Source: Bacteroidales bacterium (GTDB lineage Bacteria; Bacteroidota; Bacteroidia; Bacteroidales; VadinHA17). Taken from it: a stretch of 64,000 bases of DNA. The stretch covers positions 205,533 through 269,532 of the forward strand of contig WXFD01000058.1 in assembly GCA_009877105.1 (NCBI GenBank), read 5' to 3'. Shown in pieces: positions 27,497 through 36,518 of this stretch. The notes below the pieces were generated by a model, which ran no database searches, was not told the origin of the DNA, and saw only the letters and a program-made list of their open reading frames with translations. The position numbers and the translations under genes were made by a program. Position 1 is the stretch's first letter, and every line of letters starts with the position of its first letter.

Positions 27497-28240
27497 ATGA
27501 TAATTGGCTCCAAAATAATTTTTATCCGGAACATCTCATCGACCAATACGTTTGCCTCAGGTCTTTTGAAGAAAGATCCGGTTCCTGCCGAAGGCACGGT
27601 AATATATACTGATTATCAGACGGCCGGCCGGGGTCAGAGAGAAAACAAATGGGAAAGCGAAGCCGGAAAAAACATATTGTGTAGCATTATTCTGTTTCCC
27701 GGCATGGTAGCCCCGGAAGATCAGTACGTGATTTCCATGACAATATCGCTTGGCATATATGATTTTATTTCTGAGAAGGTCCATGGATGCAAAATCAAAT
27801 GGCCCAACGACATTTATGTCGGTGATTCAAAGATTGCAGGTGTATTGATAGAAAACTCGATTCTCGACGGAAAGATAGGTAGTAGCATTGCCGGCATTGG
27901 ACTTAACCTGAATCAGACAAGATTCATCAGCGGAGCCCCTAACCCGGTTTCGCTTAAAATGCTTACGGGCGAGGAATACGATCCGGAAATATGCCTTAAA
28001 CAGCTCATAAAAAACCTGGATAAAAGTTACAAGCAGCTTCTGGCAGCAGATCATGAAAATATCAGGTCCCGGTTCTCCTCCCTGCTGTACCGGCTGAATG
28101 AATGGCACAGTTACAGGGCAGGTGATATGATCTTTGAGGGAAAAATAGCTGCGGTCACTGGCAGAGGTAATCTGACCGTGGTGGACAGAGCCGGTAAAAG
28201 CCTTGAATTTGGCACAAAGGAAATTGAATATATTTTATGA
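27497..28240 (+). CDS. birA: Biotin-[acetyl-CoA-carboxylase] ligase
   Basis: Attaches biotin to the biotin-carboxyl carrier protein of acetyl-CoA carboxylase. The catalytic domain has the motif GRGQRENKWES (biotinyl-AMP loop), KWPNDIYV and IAGIGLNLNQ. No N-terminal helix-turn-helix is present, so this is a group I ligase without repressor function, as is usual in Bacteroidota. 247 aa. Its 3' end overlaps the convergent SRPBCC gene by 6 bases. Confidence 0.94.
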   Translation: MIIGSKIIFIRNISSTNTFASGLLKKDPVPAEGTVIYTDYQTAGRGQRENKWESEAGKNILCSIILFPGMVAPEDQYVISMTISLGIYDFISEKVHGCKIKWPNDIYVGDSKIAGVLIENSILDGKIGSSIAGIGLNLNQTRFISGAPNPVSLKMLTGEEYDPEICLKQLIKNLDKSYKQLLAADHENIRSRFSSLLYRLNEWHSYRAGDMIFEGKIAAVTGRGNLTVVDRAGKSLEFGTKEIEYIL

Positions 28241-28660
28241 TTTTTTCCAGTCCCTGAATTTCTCCATTTCCAGGATCAGGATGTCAAGAAACCTGGCAAT
28301 ATGCTTTTCTGCCATCATTTTCATGAACGGATTCATTTCTGCATTTACCCTTATGACGACTTTTGCTTTTTCAGAATCTCCTCCGGTTATCTCCAGGTTC
28401 AGCAGGAGATTCTGGATATCCAGCAGTTCAGCCCTGTAAACCACCTCAGAATACGGGGTTTTCCTGATTATTTGTATTTTCATGCTGCCCAGCGGGTCAA
28501 ATGAAAGGGCACAGGATTCGCCGGTCGATTCAATTATTTTTGCAGTGTCCGGTGGCAGCAGGTTTATCATGTTGCCCATATCGGCTGCAAATTCAAATAT
28601 CTCCCTGGGAGTGCATGTCAAAACTCCTTCCCTGCTTGTATATTCTGCTGATTGTCCCAT
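28235..28660 (-). CDS. SRPBCC (START/Bet v1-like) family protein
   Basis: 141-residue soluble protein with the pattern of a small hydrophobic-pocket (SRPBCC) fold: an N-terminal strand with the CTPREIFEFAADM helix, alternating strands, and a long C-terminal helix (residues ~105-138). Homologues are commonly found next to pyrE in Bacteroidota and are annotated only by fold. Its ATG is directly adjacent to the pyrE stop, so the two are likely cotranscribed. Ligand and role are unknown. Confidence 0.7.
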   Translation of the reverse strand: MGQSAEYTSREGVLTCTPREIFEFAADMGNMINLLPPDTAKIIESTGESCALSFDPLGSMKIQIIRKTPYSEVVYRAELLDIQNLLLNLEITGGDSEKAKVVIRVNAEMNPFMKMMAEKHIARFLDILILEMEKFRDWKKS

Positions 28661-29302
28661 TTAATCAGATTTCTGACCCCAGCCTGAGGGATCTGTTCTC
28701 CACCTTTTCAGTGTCTCCAGTTCAGACTCGCCTATATAACCCGAAGAAAGTGCTGTTTCTATTAAAGTACTGTAATTGCCGAGGGTGTCAAGCTTACAAC
28801 CCTGGGCAGCAAACCCGTCTGCTGCCCTCTCAAATTCATAGGTGAAAATTGCCAGCATTCCCAAAACATCACATCCTGCTTCCCTTAATGCTTTGACTGC
28901 ACCCAGGCTGCTGCCCCCGGTGGAAACAAGGTCCTCAATAACCACAACTTTCCGGCCCGGTTCGAAATAACCCTCAATCTGATTACCCAGGCCATGCTCC
29001 TTTGCGCCCGAGCGCACATAGATGAAGGGCAGGTTCAGTTTATCCGCCGTGAGGACCCCATGGGCAATGGCACCTGTTGCAACTCCGGCTATAATCTCTG
29101 CATCAGGATACAGATTCCTTACATATTCCGCGAATTTCTCACTGATAAATGATCTTACTTCCGGAAAGGATAATGTTTTCCGGTTATCACAATATATCGG
29201 TGACTTCCATCCCGACGCCCAGGTAAACGGATTTGACGGTTGCAATTTTATTGCTTTAATTTGTAACAGATAATCAGCGATCTTTGTTGCACAATCTTCC
29301 AT
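28661..29302 (-). CDS. pyrE: Orotate phosphoribosyltransferase
   Basis: Joins orotate to PRPP to form orotidine monophosphate in pyrimidine synthesis. The type I PRTase fold shows the PRPP-binding motif VVVIEDLVSTGGS near residues 115-128, the substrate loop region NPFTWASGWKSPIYCDNR near the N-terminus and the flexible loop KEHGLGNQIEG. The frame is open to GTG 29323, but ATG 29302 is chosen because the divergent Nudix gene begins at 29309 and homologues begin near this point. 213 aa is normal. Confidence 0.95.
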   Translation of the reverse strand: MEDCATKIADYLLQIKAIKLQPSNPFTWASGWKSPIYCDNRKTLSFPEVRSFISEKFAEYVRNLYPDAEIIAGVATGAIAHGVLTADKLNLPFIYVRSGAKEHGLGNQIEGYFEPGRKVVVIEDLVSTGGSSLGAVKALREAGCDVLGMLAIFTYEFERAADGFAAQGCKLDTLGNYSTLIETALSSGYIGESELETLKRWRTDPSGWGQKSD

Positions 29303-29308
29303 TTCAGA

Positions 29309-29920
29309 ATGTATAAGGTTCACTTCGAAGACAGATTCCTATTGATCAGTGCCGAACCTGACCGGTTACAAAAATACGGGTTATTCTATAAATTCGGTGC
29401 CACAAAGGAACTATATAAGCTTATTTCCGATTTTCAGGCCGATGATTCAATCTATTCGATCAATATTTTCGGAACCAACATAAGACATATCTGGAGGATT
29501 TTCCGCATATATTTCATCGAAGTCGGGGCGGCTGGCGGGCTGGTAAGGCATTCTTCGGGCAGATATCTGTTCATTGAGAGAAAGGGAAGGCTGGATCTGC
29601 CAAAGGGTCATATTGAAAGTGACGAGGATCCCGAGACATGTGCCTTGAGGGAGGTTCAGGAAGAATGCGGAATAACCGGACATAAAATAACCAGATTTCT
29701 TGATTCCACCTACCATACCTATACATGCCGCGGCATTTCGTACCTTAAAAACACCAGGTGGTACCTGATGGATTATTCAGGTACAATGGACATCAAACCC
29801 CAGCTTGAGGAAGGGATCACCAAGGCTGAGTGGCTGACAAAGGAAGAAGTGAGCCGGTTAAAGGCAGGTGCATGGCATTCGCTCATGGACCTTATAAACA
29901 TATCCATCCTGAAAGACTGA
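29309..29920 (+). CDS. Nudix hydrolase
   Basis: Hydrolyses a nucleoside diphosphate linked to another moiety. The Nudix box is complete from GHIESDEDP to REVQEECGI (residues ~101-123), following the GRLDLPKG lead-in. The first ~85 residues form a non-Nudix N-terminal domain, an arrangement seen in a group of Bacteroidota Nudix proteins. The substrate is not predictable. It is divergent from pyrE with only 6 bases between the start codons, so their promoters must overlap the opposite gene. Confidence 0.9.
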   Translation: MYKVHFEDRFLLISAEPDRLQKYGLFYKFGATKELYKLISDFQADDSIYSINIFGTNIRHIWRIFRIYFIEVGAAGGLVRHSSGRYLFIERKGRLDLPKGHIESDEDPETCALREVQEECGITGHKITRFLDSTYHTYTCRGISYLKNTRWYLMDYSGTMDIKPQLEEGITKAEWLTKEEVSRLKAGAWHSLMDLINISILKD

Positions 29921-29935
29921 CCGTTAAAAAAAATA

Positions 29936-30418
29936 CTATTCTTCCTCTCCCTTGTAATCTTTCAGTTTAATAGCAGCCGGTACGAAGCGGGAAGCATCCC
30001 CGCCACTGCGTATAATGTCCCTCACTATGGAGGAATTTATGGGTGAATGCTCAGGGATCGTAAGAAAAAATACTGATTCAACATCCGCTGCCAGTGCCTT
30101 GTTTACCTGGGCAATGGCTCTTTCAAATTCAAAGTCTGCCGCTGTCCTGAGTCCCCTGAGGATGTAGCGTGCATTATGCCTTATGCAGTAGTCAACCGTA
30201 AGTCCCTCATAATGATCAACCTTAACTCTGGGTTCATCCTGGAATACCCTTCCTATCATTTCCTTCCTCACATGAACGGGATAATAGTTTTTTTTCAGGG
30301 CGTTGGCACCCACCGCAATGATTATTTCATCAAACAGGTTAAGGGCCCTTTTTACAATTCCTTCATGACCAATAGTGAACGGGTCAAAAGAACCGGGAAA
30401 AACGGCAATTTTTTTCAT
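29936..30418 (-). CDS. coaD: Phosphopantetheine adenylyltransferase
   Basis: Fourth step of coenzyme A synthesis: 4'-phosphopantetheine plus ATP gives dephospho-CoA. Nucleotidyltransferase motif PGSFDPFTIGHEGIV (T/HxGH) is at the N-terminus, with RGLRTAADFEFE and the second motif SSIVRDIIRSGGD. 160 aa is typical. The start codon overlaps the lon stop codon by 4 bases (ATGA type), so translation is probably coupled. Confidence 0.96.
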   Translation of the reverse strand: MKKIAVFPGSFDPFTIGHEGIVKRALNLFDEIIIAVGANALKKNYYPVHVRKEMIGRVFQDEPRVKVDHYEGLTVDYCIRHNARYILRGLRTAADFEFERAIAQVNKALAADVESVFFLTIPEHSPINSSIVRDIIRSGGDASRFVPAAIKLKDYKGEEE

Positions 30419-32877
30419 TCAAATGTGATTTTCTTAGGATTTTTAACTTTCTGCCTCAGCAGGGAAAGTTCCAACACCTCCATGATCGTGTCTACATAAT
30501 GAAATTTAAGTCCCCTGATATAGATCTCATTGATATCTTCAACATCCTTCCTGTTGTCTTCCGATATAATGATCTCCTTAATACTGGCCCGCTTGGCGGC
30601 AAGGATCTTCTCCTTAATTCCCCCAACCGGAAGCACTTTGCCCCTGAGAGTTATTTCTCCCGTCATTGCAAGGAATTTTTTCACTTTTCGCTGCGTAAAT
30701 GCCGATGCAATTGATGTTGCCATGGTAATACCGGCTGAAGGGCCGTCTTTGGGAATGGCTCCTTCCGGGATATGTATATGTATGTCCCATTTTTCGGAAA
30801 AGTTGTCAGGAAGGGCCAGCAGCCGGGCATTCGATTTCAGGTATTCGAGAGCAATTATGGCCGATTCCTTCATTACCTCTCCCAGGTTGCCGGTGAGTGT
30901 AAGTTTTCCGGTTCCGCGGCTAAGGCTCGTTTCAACAAACAGGATTTCGCCGCCTGCCGCTGTCCAGGCAAGGCCCGTAACCACCCCGGCCTGTTCATTG
31001 CCCGCATAGATGTCGCGTACATATTTCGGGGGTCCGAGAATCTCAATAACCTTTTTCTCTGACAATTCAGTTTCATAGCTGATGCCCGACGCGATATTCT
31101 TGGCTGTAACCCTGAGTATCTTGGCCAGCTTCTTGTCAAGCTCCCGCACTCCCGATTCCCTCGTATATTTTTCAATAATCGTTTCCATCACCTTTCTGCT
31201 GATGGAAATCTGATCCGGTCTTACTCCGTGGTTCTCAATCTGTTTTGGAAGCAGGTGAAGTTCTGCTATCTCAAGTTTCTCCTCCACAAGATATCCGGTG
31301 ATCTCTATGAGTTCCATCCTGTCCCTTAAAGCAGGACTGATTGTGGCGAGATTATTGGCGGTGGCAATGAAAAGCACCCTGGAAAGGTCATATTCCATCT
31401 CCAGGAAATTGTCGAAAAAGGTGCTGTTCTGTTCCGGATCGAGCACTTCAAGCAGGGCTGAAGAGGGATCACCACGGAAATCCTGTCCAACCTTGTCGAT
31501 CTCATCCAGAATGAAAACCGGGTTGGATGATCCGGCTCTTTTCAGGTTCTGTACTATCCTGCCCGGCATTGCACCGATATATGTTTTCCGGTGTCCTCTT
31601 ATTTCTGCCTCATCGTGAAGACCTCCGAGTGACATTCTTACATATTTCCGGCCGAGGGCCTTGGCAACTGATTTTCCGAGTGATGTTTTCCCGACTCCCG
31701 GCGGACCGTGAAGACAGAGAATGGGCGATTTCAGATCTCCTTTCAGTTTAAGCACGGCCAGATGTTCCAGAATCCTTTCCTTGACTTCCTCGAGCCCGAA
31801 ATGATCTTTGTCAAGAACATGCCTGGCATTGTTCAGGTCGAGATTGTCTTCTGTACATAAGTTCCATGGCAGATCCAGGAGGGTCTGAATATAGTTCACC
31901 TGGACGGAATATTCCGCAGCTGCAGGATTGAGCCTGTTCAGCTTATCAAGTTCCTTTTCAAATGTCTTCCTGACCTCAGCCGGCCAGTCCTTTGACTCTC
32001 CCTTCTTCCTGTATTCCTCTATCTCCTTCTCAAGCGGATTCCCGCCAAGCTCATTCTGAATCGTTTTCATCTGCTGGTGGAGAAGGAATTCACGCTGTTG
32101 CTGATCCAGATCGCTTTTCACCTTCGACTGGAGTTCATTTTTCAGCTCAAGTAGTTGTATCTCCTGCACCAGGTATTCCAGCAACTGATAGCCCCGGTCG
32201 CGGAGATTGTTTATTTCAAGAAGGCGCTGCTTATCCTGAACTTTTATATCTGTATTTGAACAGATGAAGTTTATGAGATAGGTGCTGTTCTCGATATTCT
32301 TGATTGCAAATGAAGCCTCGGGAGAGATATTGGGATTGATTTTTATTATCTTGAGAGACAAGTCCCTGAGCGATCCAACAACAGCATCGAAATCTTTGCT
32401 CGGGAGCTCTGGCCTGGTCTCGGGGATAGGCTTGACACGCGCTATGAAGTAAGGGTCGTCTGCAACGAGTTCCTGCAATACCATCCTTTTCCGTCCCTGA
32501 ATTATTGCCGTGGTGGAGCCGTCGGGCATTTCAAGGAGCTTAACTATCTGACCAATGGTCCCTACGGTATGAAGATCGGGAAAAGCAGGATTTTCAGTAT
32601 CAGGGTCCCGCTGGGCAACAGTTCCCATTATCCTGTCAGACTTATAAACATCCTTTATCAGCTGAATTGATTTCGGACGTCCGATTGATATCGGAATCAC
32701 CACTCCCGGAAAAAGTACTGTGTTTCTCAATGAAAGTACGGGAATGGTTTCCGGCACCTCAACATCCTCAAGATCACCATCCTCCCCATCTGCAATGATA
32801 GGAACGATATCTCCGGTGCCATCCATGAGATCCGGAATAAAAAAACTCTTAACCGTTCGCCTCAGTTTCTTGTCCAT
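30415..32877 (-). CDS. lon: ATP-dependent protease Lon
   Basis: Cytoplasmic AAA+ serine protease that degrades misfolded and regulatory proteins. The N-terminal LON substrate-binding domain (IPVLSLRNTVLFPGVVIPI) is followed by a coiled segment, AAA+ Walker A GPPGVGKT, and a C-terminal protease domain with catalytic Ser714 in PKDGPSAG and the partner Lys in PVGGIKEK. 820 aa is full length. It is followed by coaD with a 4-base overlap. Confidence 0.97.
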   Translation of the reverse strand: MDKKLRRTVKSFFIPDLMDGTGDIVPIIADGEDGDLEDVEVPETIPVLSLRNTVLFPGVVIPISIGRPKSIQLIKDVYKSDRIMGTVAQRDPDTENPAFPDLHTVGTIGQIVKLLEMPDGSTTAIIQGRKRMVLQELVADDPYFIARVKPIPETRPELPSKDFDAVVGSLRDLSLKIIKINPNISPEASFAIKNIENSTYLINFICSNTDIKVQDKQRLLEINNLRDRGYQLLEYLVQEIQLLELKNELQSKVKSDLDQQQREFLLHQQMKTIQNELGGNPLEKEIEEYRKKGESKDWPAEVRKTFEKELDKLNRLNPAAAEYSVQVNYIQTLLDLPWNLCTEDNLDLNNARHVLDKDHFGLEEVKERILEHLAVLKLKGDLKSPILCLHGPPGVGKTSLGKSVAKALGRKYVRMSLGGLHDEAEIRGHRKTYIGAMPGRIVQNLKRAGSSNPVFILDEIDKVGQDFRGDPSSALLEVLDPEQNSTFFDNFLEMEYDLSRVLFIATANNLATISPALRDRMELIEITGYLVEEKLEIAELHLLPKQIENHGVRPDQISISRKVMETIIEKYTRESGVRELDKKLAKILRVTAKNIASGISYETELSEKKVIEILGPPKYVRDIYAGNEQAGVVTGLAWTAAGGEILFVETSLSRGTGKLTLTGNLGEVMKESAIIALEYLKSNARLLALPDNFSEKWDIHIHIPEGAIPKDGPSAGITMATSIASAFTQRKVKKFLAMTGEITLRGKVLPVGGIKEKILAAKRASIKEIIISEDNRKDVEDINEIYIRGLKFHYVDTIMEVLELSLLRQKVKNPKKITFE

Positions 32878-32966
32878 CTATGAAAAAATGCTGTCAAAGT
32901 TACAAAAAATTTCCCACCGGAAGTCAGGAAAGTCCAGAGCAATCATTGTGCCATTCCCTGCAATTC

Positions 32967-32994
32967 AAAAAAAAACCCGGCACGTTTAGCCGGG
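32967..32994 (-). terminator. Intrinsic terminator of rpmE
   Basis: On the minus strand a 6-bp stem CCCGGC/GCCGGG (32994-32989 with 32981-32976) closes a 7-base loop, followed by nine T residues. It begins about 18 bases after the rpmE stop codon. Confidence 0.85.
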
Positions 32995-33012
32995 ATCCTG
33001 GATTTTTTTCTT

Positions 33013-33276
33013 CTATTTTTTCCTGCCAACATGATCCTTATAACGGTTCATGAACTTATCAACCCTTCCTGCAGTGTCAACAAGCTTCATTTTGCCCGTA
33101 TAAAACGGATGCGATGTATTCGAGATCTCAAGCTTGATCAACGGGTACTCATTTCCGTCCTCCCATTTAATGGTTTCCCTGGATGGTGCTGTTGACCTGG
33201 TAAGAAATGAATATCCGTTCGACATATCCTGGAAAACAACCAGTCTGTAATTGCTGGGATGTATACCGTTCTTCAT
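33013..33276 (-). CDS. rpmE2: 50S ribosomal protein L31 type B (zinc-independent)
   Basis: Component of the large ribosomal subunit at the inter-subunit bridge. The sequence starts MKNGIHPSNYRLVVFQDMS and contains SNTSHPFYTGKMKLVDTAGRVDKF, diagnostic of bL31. It lacks the CxxC zinc-binding cysteines of type A, so it is the zinc-free type B paralogue, as is usual in Bacteroidota. 87 aa is normal. A clear intrinsic terminator follows. Confidence 0.95.
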   Translation of the reverse strand: MKNGIHPSNYRLVVFQDMSNGYSFLTRSTAPSRETIKWEDGNEYPLIKLEISNTSHPFYTGKMKLVDTAGRVDKFMNRYKDHVGRKK

Positions 33277-33356
33277 CTTTCTTTCATTTTAAAATCCGGC
33301 TGTCCTTTTTTAAATAAAGGTTGGCAAAGTTACGTAAATTTTTATTAAAAACAATT

Positions 33357-34583
33357 TTATTTTTTGTTTCCCGGCTGATCCGGTTCCGAATCGGGAATGC
33401 CTGCCATTTCAACCTTATACCTGGTAAATTTGAGCTTTTTGTTGATAAGGTATCTGTATGTAATGTGCGTTTTAGCCTTTCTGGCTCCCAGGGCTTCATA
33501 AATTGCTATCATTTTCGGATTGAAATCTCCCACCCACGAAAGTTCCAGTTCCTTGTACCATGGTTTTCTTTTGAAGACTTCATAAAGATTATAAAAGATG
33601 GCAGATTCAACCCCGCTGTTCTGGTACGATGGAAGCACTCCTCCGACAACTGCCCTCATCCTTGTCATCTTATGGGTCAACTTGAAGTAAAGGAACCTGA
33701 TCTTATTCAGTAAATGCAGTTTCCCTCTTAAGCTTTTCAGGATCTGGTTAAAATCGGGATAGAGGATAAAAAAGGCTATTGGTTTATCGTTGAAATAAGC
33801 AAACCAGATTATATCCTGATCAATAACAGGTTTTGCCTTCCTGAACAAAGCATCGAGCAATTCGGGATCAAGGGGGGTAAAATCCTCCTTGAAACTTTTC
33901 CATGTTGCATTATATATCTCAACAAGATCATCAATGAATTTCTGCTTCCTGGCAAATTCAAAATGGCGGAAAGAATACCCGGGACGTTTTGACAGCCATT
34001 CTGCTATTTTCATGATTCGGGGCGGAAACTCCACTATTTTATTGTCGGATGTTCTTACATCCCTGTGATATGAATATTGTTCAAAATAATTCCTGAATCC
34101 ATACTCCTCAAAAAAGCTCCTGTAATACTCCTTATTATATGGCATTCCGTAGCCCTGCTGCATGAATCCATCAACAAGCAGTCCCCAGTTATTGTCATTC
34201 TCCCCGAAGTTAATGGGTCCGTCCATGGCTTCCATTCCTTTTGAGGTCAGCCATTCCCGGCCTGCATCGAAAAGCATGAAGGCGGCATTTTTATCATTAA
34301 TCACCTCGAAAAAACCAATCCCGCCTGTAGGCTGGAAATGAGCGTCTGATCTGACCTTGTCGATGAAAGCGGCAATACGGCCAATGGTCCTGCCGCTGTC
34401 ATCTTTAAGTATCCACCTGTTTGCCTCACCCTGCCTGAACAGGTAATTCCTTTCCGGGTCAAACAGGGCCTCCAGTTCCGAATCCAGCTGGCAAACCCAG
34501 TTGGGATCCCCTTTATACAGCCGCCTTGGAAGATTCAGAAACTCCTCCCTGTCCCTTTTAGTTGTAACCTGGATAATTTGCAT
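33357..34583 (-). CDS. GNAT-fold N-acyltransferase-like protein, Bacteroidota type
   Basis: About 408 residues. Features are an N-terminal VTTKRDREEFLNLPRRLYKGDPNWV element and a C-terminal GNAT-like half with the acyl-CoA-type loop region GGVLPSYQNSGVESAI and ELSWVGDFNPKMI. It resembles the conserved ~380-410 aa proteins annotated only as acyl-CoA N-acyltransferase fold in this phylum. The frame is open to 34613, but ATG 34583 fits better because the conserved block starts MQIIQVTTKRD. No partner gene suggests the substrate. Confidence 0.65.
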   Translation of the reverse strand: MQIIQVTTKRDREEFLNLPRRLYKGDPNWVCQLDSELEALFDPERNYLFRQGEANRWILKDDSGRTIGRIAAFIDKVRSDAHFQPTGGIGFFEVINDKNAAFMLFDAGREWLTSKGMEAMDGPINFGENDNNWGLLVDGFMQQGYGMPYNKEYYRSFFEEYGFRNYFEQYSYHRDVRTSDNKIVEFPPRIMKIAEWLSKRPGYSFRHFEFARKQKFIDDLVEIYNATWKSFKEDFTPLDPELLDALFRKAKPVIDQDIIWFAYFNDKPIAFFILYPDFNQILKSLRGKLHLLNKIRFLYFKLTHKMTRMRAVVGGVLPSYQNSGVESAIFYNLYEVFKRKPWYKELELSWVGDFNPKMIAIYEALGARKAKTHITYRYLINKKLKFTRYKVEMAGIPDSEPDQPGNKK

Positions 34584-34782
34584 AATGTTTTTTAATGCAT
34601 ATGGTTTGAACAAATTGCCAATACGAAGAAACTGGCCATCAACCGAAACCGCAAATATAAAAAGATTTTTAAAACCGGTTGCGGGAACCGCTTCCGCTGT
34701 TTTTTCAACAACGCGATTTCCCTGTGGAATTCATCACTGTACATGAGCCAGGACTATGCCGGAATTCTTCGGCTGCCTGCAA

Positions 34783-36171
34783 TCAATGAATATCGATTAT
34801 CCTGTGGTCAATAAGTACAAACACGGCAACGAGCAGAATTGAATAAATCAGAAATGCTTTCAGTGGAATATAATCATCAGGTTTTATTTTCATTTTAACC
34901 CACAGATATCCTGAAAGATATATTTTTCCAACCGTATAGCCGATGAACGAAGCAAGGGCAACACCCACAATGTTGTAGCCCCATTTTATCATCAGCAGGC
35001 TCAGTGTTATGGTTATTCCAAGTTCAATCACTGCGGCAATCAGGGTTATATGGGTTTTTTTCCTTCCAACGATCACGGTCTGGGGGAACACCAGCCGGGG
35101 AATGACGAATAATGAAAACACAAGAAATACGTCGGCGCTTTTCTGGAACTCGGGATTGAACATCCGGGGATAAAACCACCTCGCCAGCAACATTATCAGC
35201 ATTGTGGCAGGGAAGCACAAATGCATCAGACGCTGGGATTTATATTTTATCCTGGTGAGCGATTCCTTCATTCTTGACCTGGTGGAAAACTCCGGCAGCA
35301 TTGCATTGCTCAGTCCGTTTGCAAGCATAAGCACAAGAGGGAACTCCTTCGCACCGTAGCGGAACCATGCAAACATACCTGGATCACGATACACCGCAGA
35401 AATGATTACTCCGTTGGCATACTGGGCCGAACCGCTCAGAAGGGAAGTAATTATAAGCGGAAATCCCAGGTAAAGATGCTCCCTTATGAATTTCACGGAG
35501 ATCTGCATTTCCGTATACCTCCTCAGAAGTATTATAAGCCAGACCCATCTTACTGCAGTAATCGCAAGCAACCCGTAAACGGCCCATATAATATCTTTCC
35601 TGAACAAGATCGGGCTTATCACAAAAACAAGCTGAAGGGAAAATGTGTAAATCCCATACTGAAAGATCCTGTAGGAGCGGTTGTTCAACAGGTAAATGTA
35701 TTCAATCAGGCAGACAGGATTGCTCAGGAGAAGATACAGAAGGAGAAGGTTTAGATAGGGTACATTACCTGATATGTTGAACACAGAAAAGTGATTCTTC
35801 AGTGAGTGCCCCATACCGAAAAATACAAGGCTGAACAGGCACAGCAGTATAAATGCATTGAATATCTCGGGTGATTTGCCCTTCCCGTTTTCACCAATCT
35901 TTCGGTATGTTTTGTTTCGGTGGTAAAGGGGAAGCAACGACTGAATGATTCCCGTAACCCAGAAAAAACTGATCAGTCCCGAAATAAACAGGAACATCTC
36001 CCACGATCCTATTTCGGCTCTTGTAAGATGGCTTTTCGTAAATACAATGCTGATTATAAGAAAGACCGTAAAGCGCATCAGCTGGAACAGCTGCAGCCCG
36101 GAGATATTGTCGATCAGTTTTATCTTTCTTAGTTTCGGGATACTGACCGTGAAAGGTCTTTCTGGAGACAT
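34783..36171 (-). CDS. Polysaccharide/oligosaccharide flippase (Wzx/MATE-like)
   Basis: Integral membrane protein with about 12 to 14 membrane segments over 462 residues and few charged loops. The pattern matches the polysaccharide biosynthesis export family (PST/Wzx, MurJ-like superfamily), which flips lipid-linked sugars to the outer face. Identification rests on topology and general composition; no unique motif is seen. It is not in a glycan synthesis cluster here, its neighbours being an acyltransferase-like gene and tRNA-His. Substrate unknown. Confidence 0.75.
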   Translation of the reverse strand: MSPERPFTVSIPKLRKIKLIDNISGLQLFQLMRFTVFLIISIVFTKSHLTRAEIGSWEMFLFISGLISFFWVTGIIQSLLPLYHRNKTYRKIGENGKGKSPEIFNAFILLCLFSLVFFGMGHSLKNHFSVFNISGNVPYLNLLLLYLLLSNPVCLIEYIYLLNNRSYRIFQYGIYTFSLQLVFVISPILFRKDIIWAVYGLLAITAVRWVWLIILLRRYTEMQISVKFIREHLYLGFPLIITSLLSGSAQYANGVIISAVYRDPGMFAWFRYGAKEFPLVLMLANGLSNAMLPEFSTRSRMKESLTRIKYKSQRLMHLCFPATMLIMLLARWFYPRMFNPEFQKSADVFLVFSLFVIPRLVFPQTVIVGRKKTHITLIAAVIELGITITLSLLMIKWGYNIVGVALASFIGYTVGKIYLSGYLWVKMKIKPDDYIPLKAFLIYSILLVAVFVLIDHRIIDIH

Positions 36172-36268
36172 AATGTATTGTACAAATTTGAAAAGAATGG
36201 TCCATTCTATTTGAACCGCGGCGCAAAGATACTAATTGGACAGATTTGGCATAAAACAAATTCAAATT

Positions 36269-36300
36269 TTTGCACAAATGGATTTTTTGGGCTTACTTTG
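36269..36300 (+). promoter_or_regulatory. Candidate promoter of tRNA-His
   Basis: TTTG at 36269-36272 is followed after 20 bases by TTACTTTG at 36293-36300. This is one mismatch from the Bacteroidota form TTTG-N19-21-TAnnTTTG. Transcription would start a few bases before the tRNA at 36312. Confidence 0.5.
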
Positions 36301-36311
36301 CACCCTGAAAC

Positions 36312-36386
36312 GGTGGATGTAGCTCAGCTGGTTAGAGTACCGGATTGTGGTTCCGAGGGTCGTGGGTTCGAATCCCATCTTCCACC
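36312..36386 (+). tRNA. tRNA-His (anticodon GTG)
   Basis: A cloverleaf folds with the extra 5' G (G-1, 36312) opposite discriminator C73 that marks tRNA-His. The D arm is GCTC/GAGT, the anticodon loop is TTGTGGT with GTG in the middle, and the T arm is GTGGG-TTCGAAT-CCCAT. The 3' CCA is not encoded (CCC follows). Two imperfections are visible: a T6-T67 apposition in the acceptor stem and C27-A43 at the top of the anticodon stem. All other pairs form. An intrinsic terminator follows at once. Confidence 0.92.
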
Positions 36387-36434
36387 CCGACAGAAAAGGC
36401 TGGCCGCCGGAGGCGGTTCAGCCTTGTTTTTTAT
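36387..36434 (+). terminator. Terminator after tRNA-His, left arm of a nested inverted repeat
   Basis: Stem GGCTG (36398-36402)/CAGCC (36419-36423) encloses a second stem CCGCC/GGCGG with loop GGA, followed by TTGTTTTTTAT. The flanks CCGACAGAAAAGGCTG (36387-36402) and TTCAGCCTTGTTTTTTAT (36417-36434) are repeated exactly, inverted, in the opposite terminator at 36466-36518. Confidence 0.8.
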
Positions 36435-36465
36435 GAGCGTTTGAAGCTTGCTCCAATAAGCGGTA

Positions 36466-36518
36466 ATAAAAAACAAGGCTGAAGCCCCGGTGTGCCGGGG
36501 CGCAGCCTTTTCTGTCGG
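36466..36518 (-). terminator. Terminator for the ccsBA transcript, right arm of the nested inverted repeat
   Basis: Read on the minus strand: GGCTG, then an inner stem CCCCGG-CACA-CCGGGG, then CAGCC and TTGTTTTTTAT. The outer 16 bases and the trailing 18 bases are identical to the tRNA-His terminator, while the inner hairpin differs in sequence. It lies about 255 bases after the ccsBA stop codon, with the tandem repeats in between. Confidence 0.75.
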
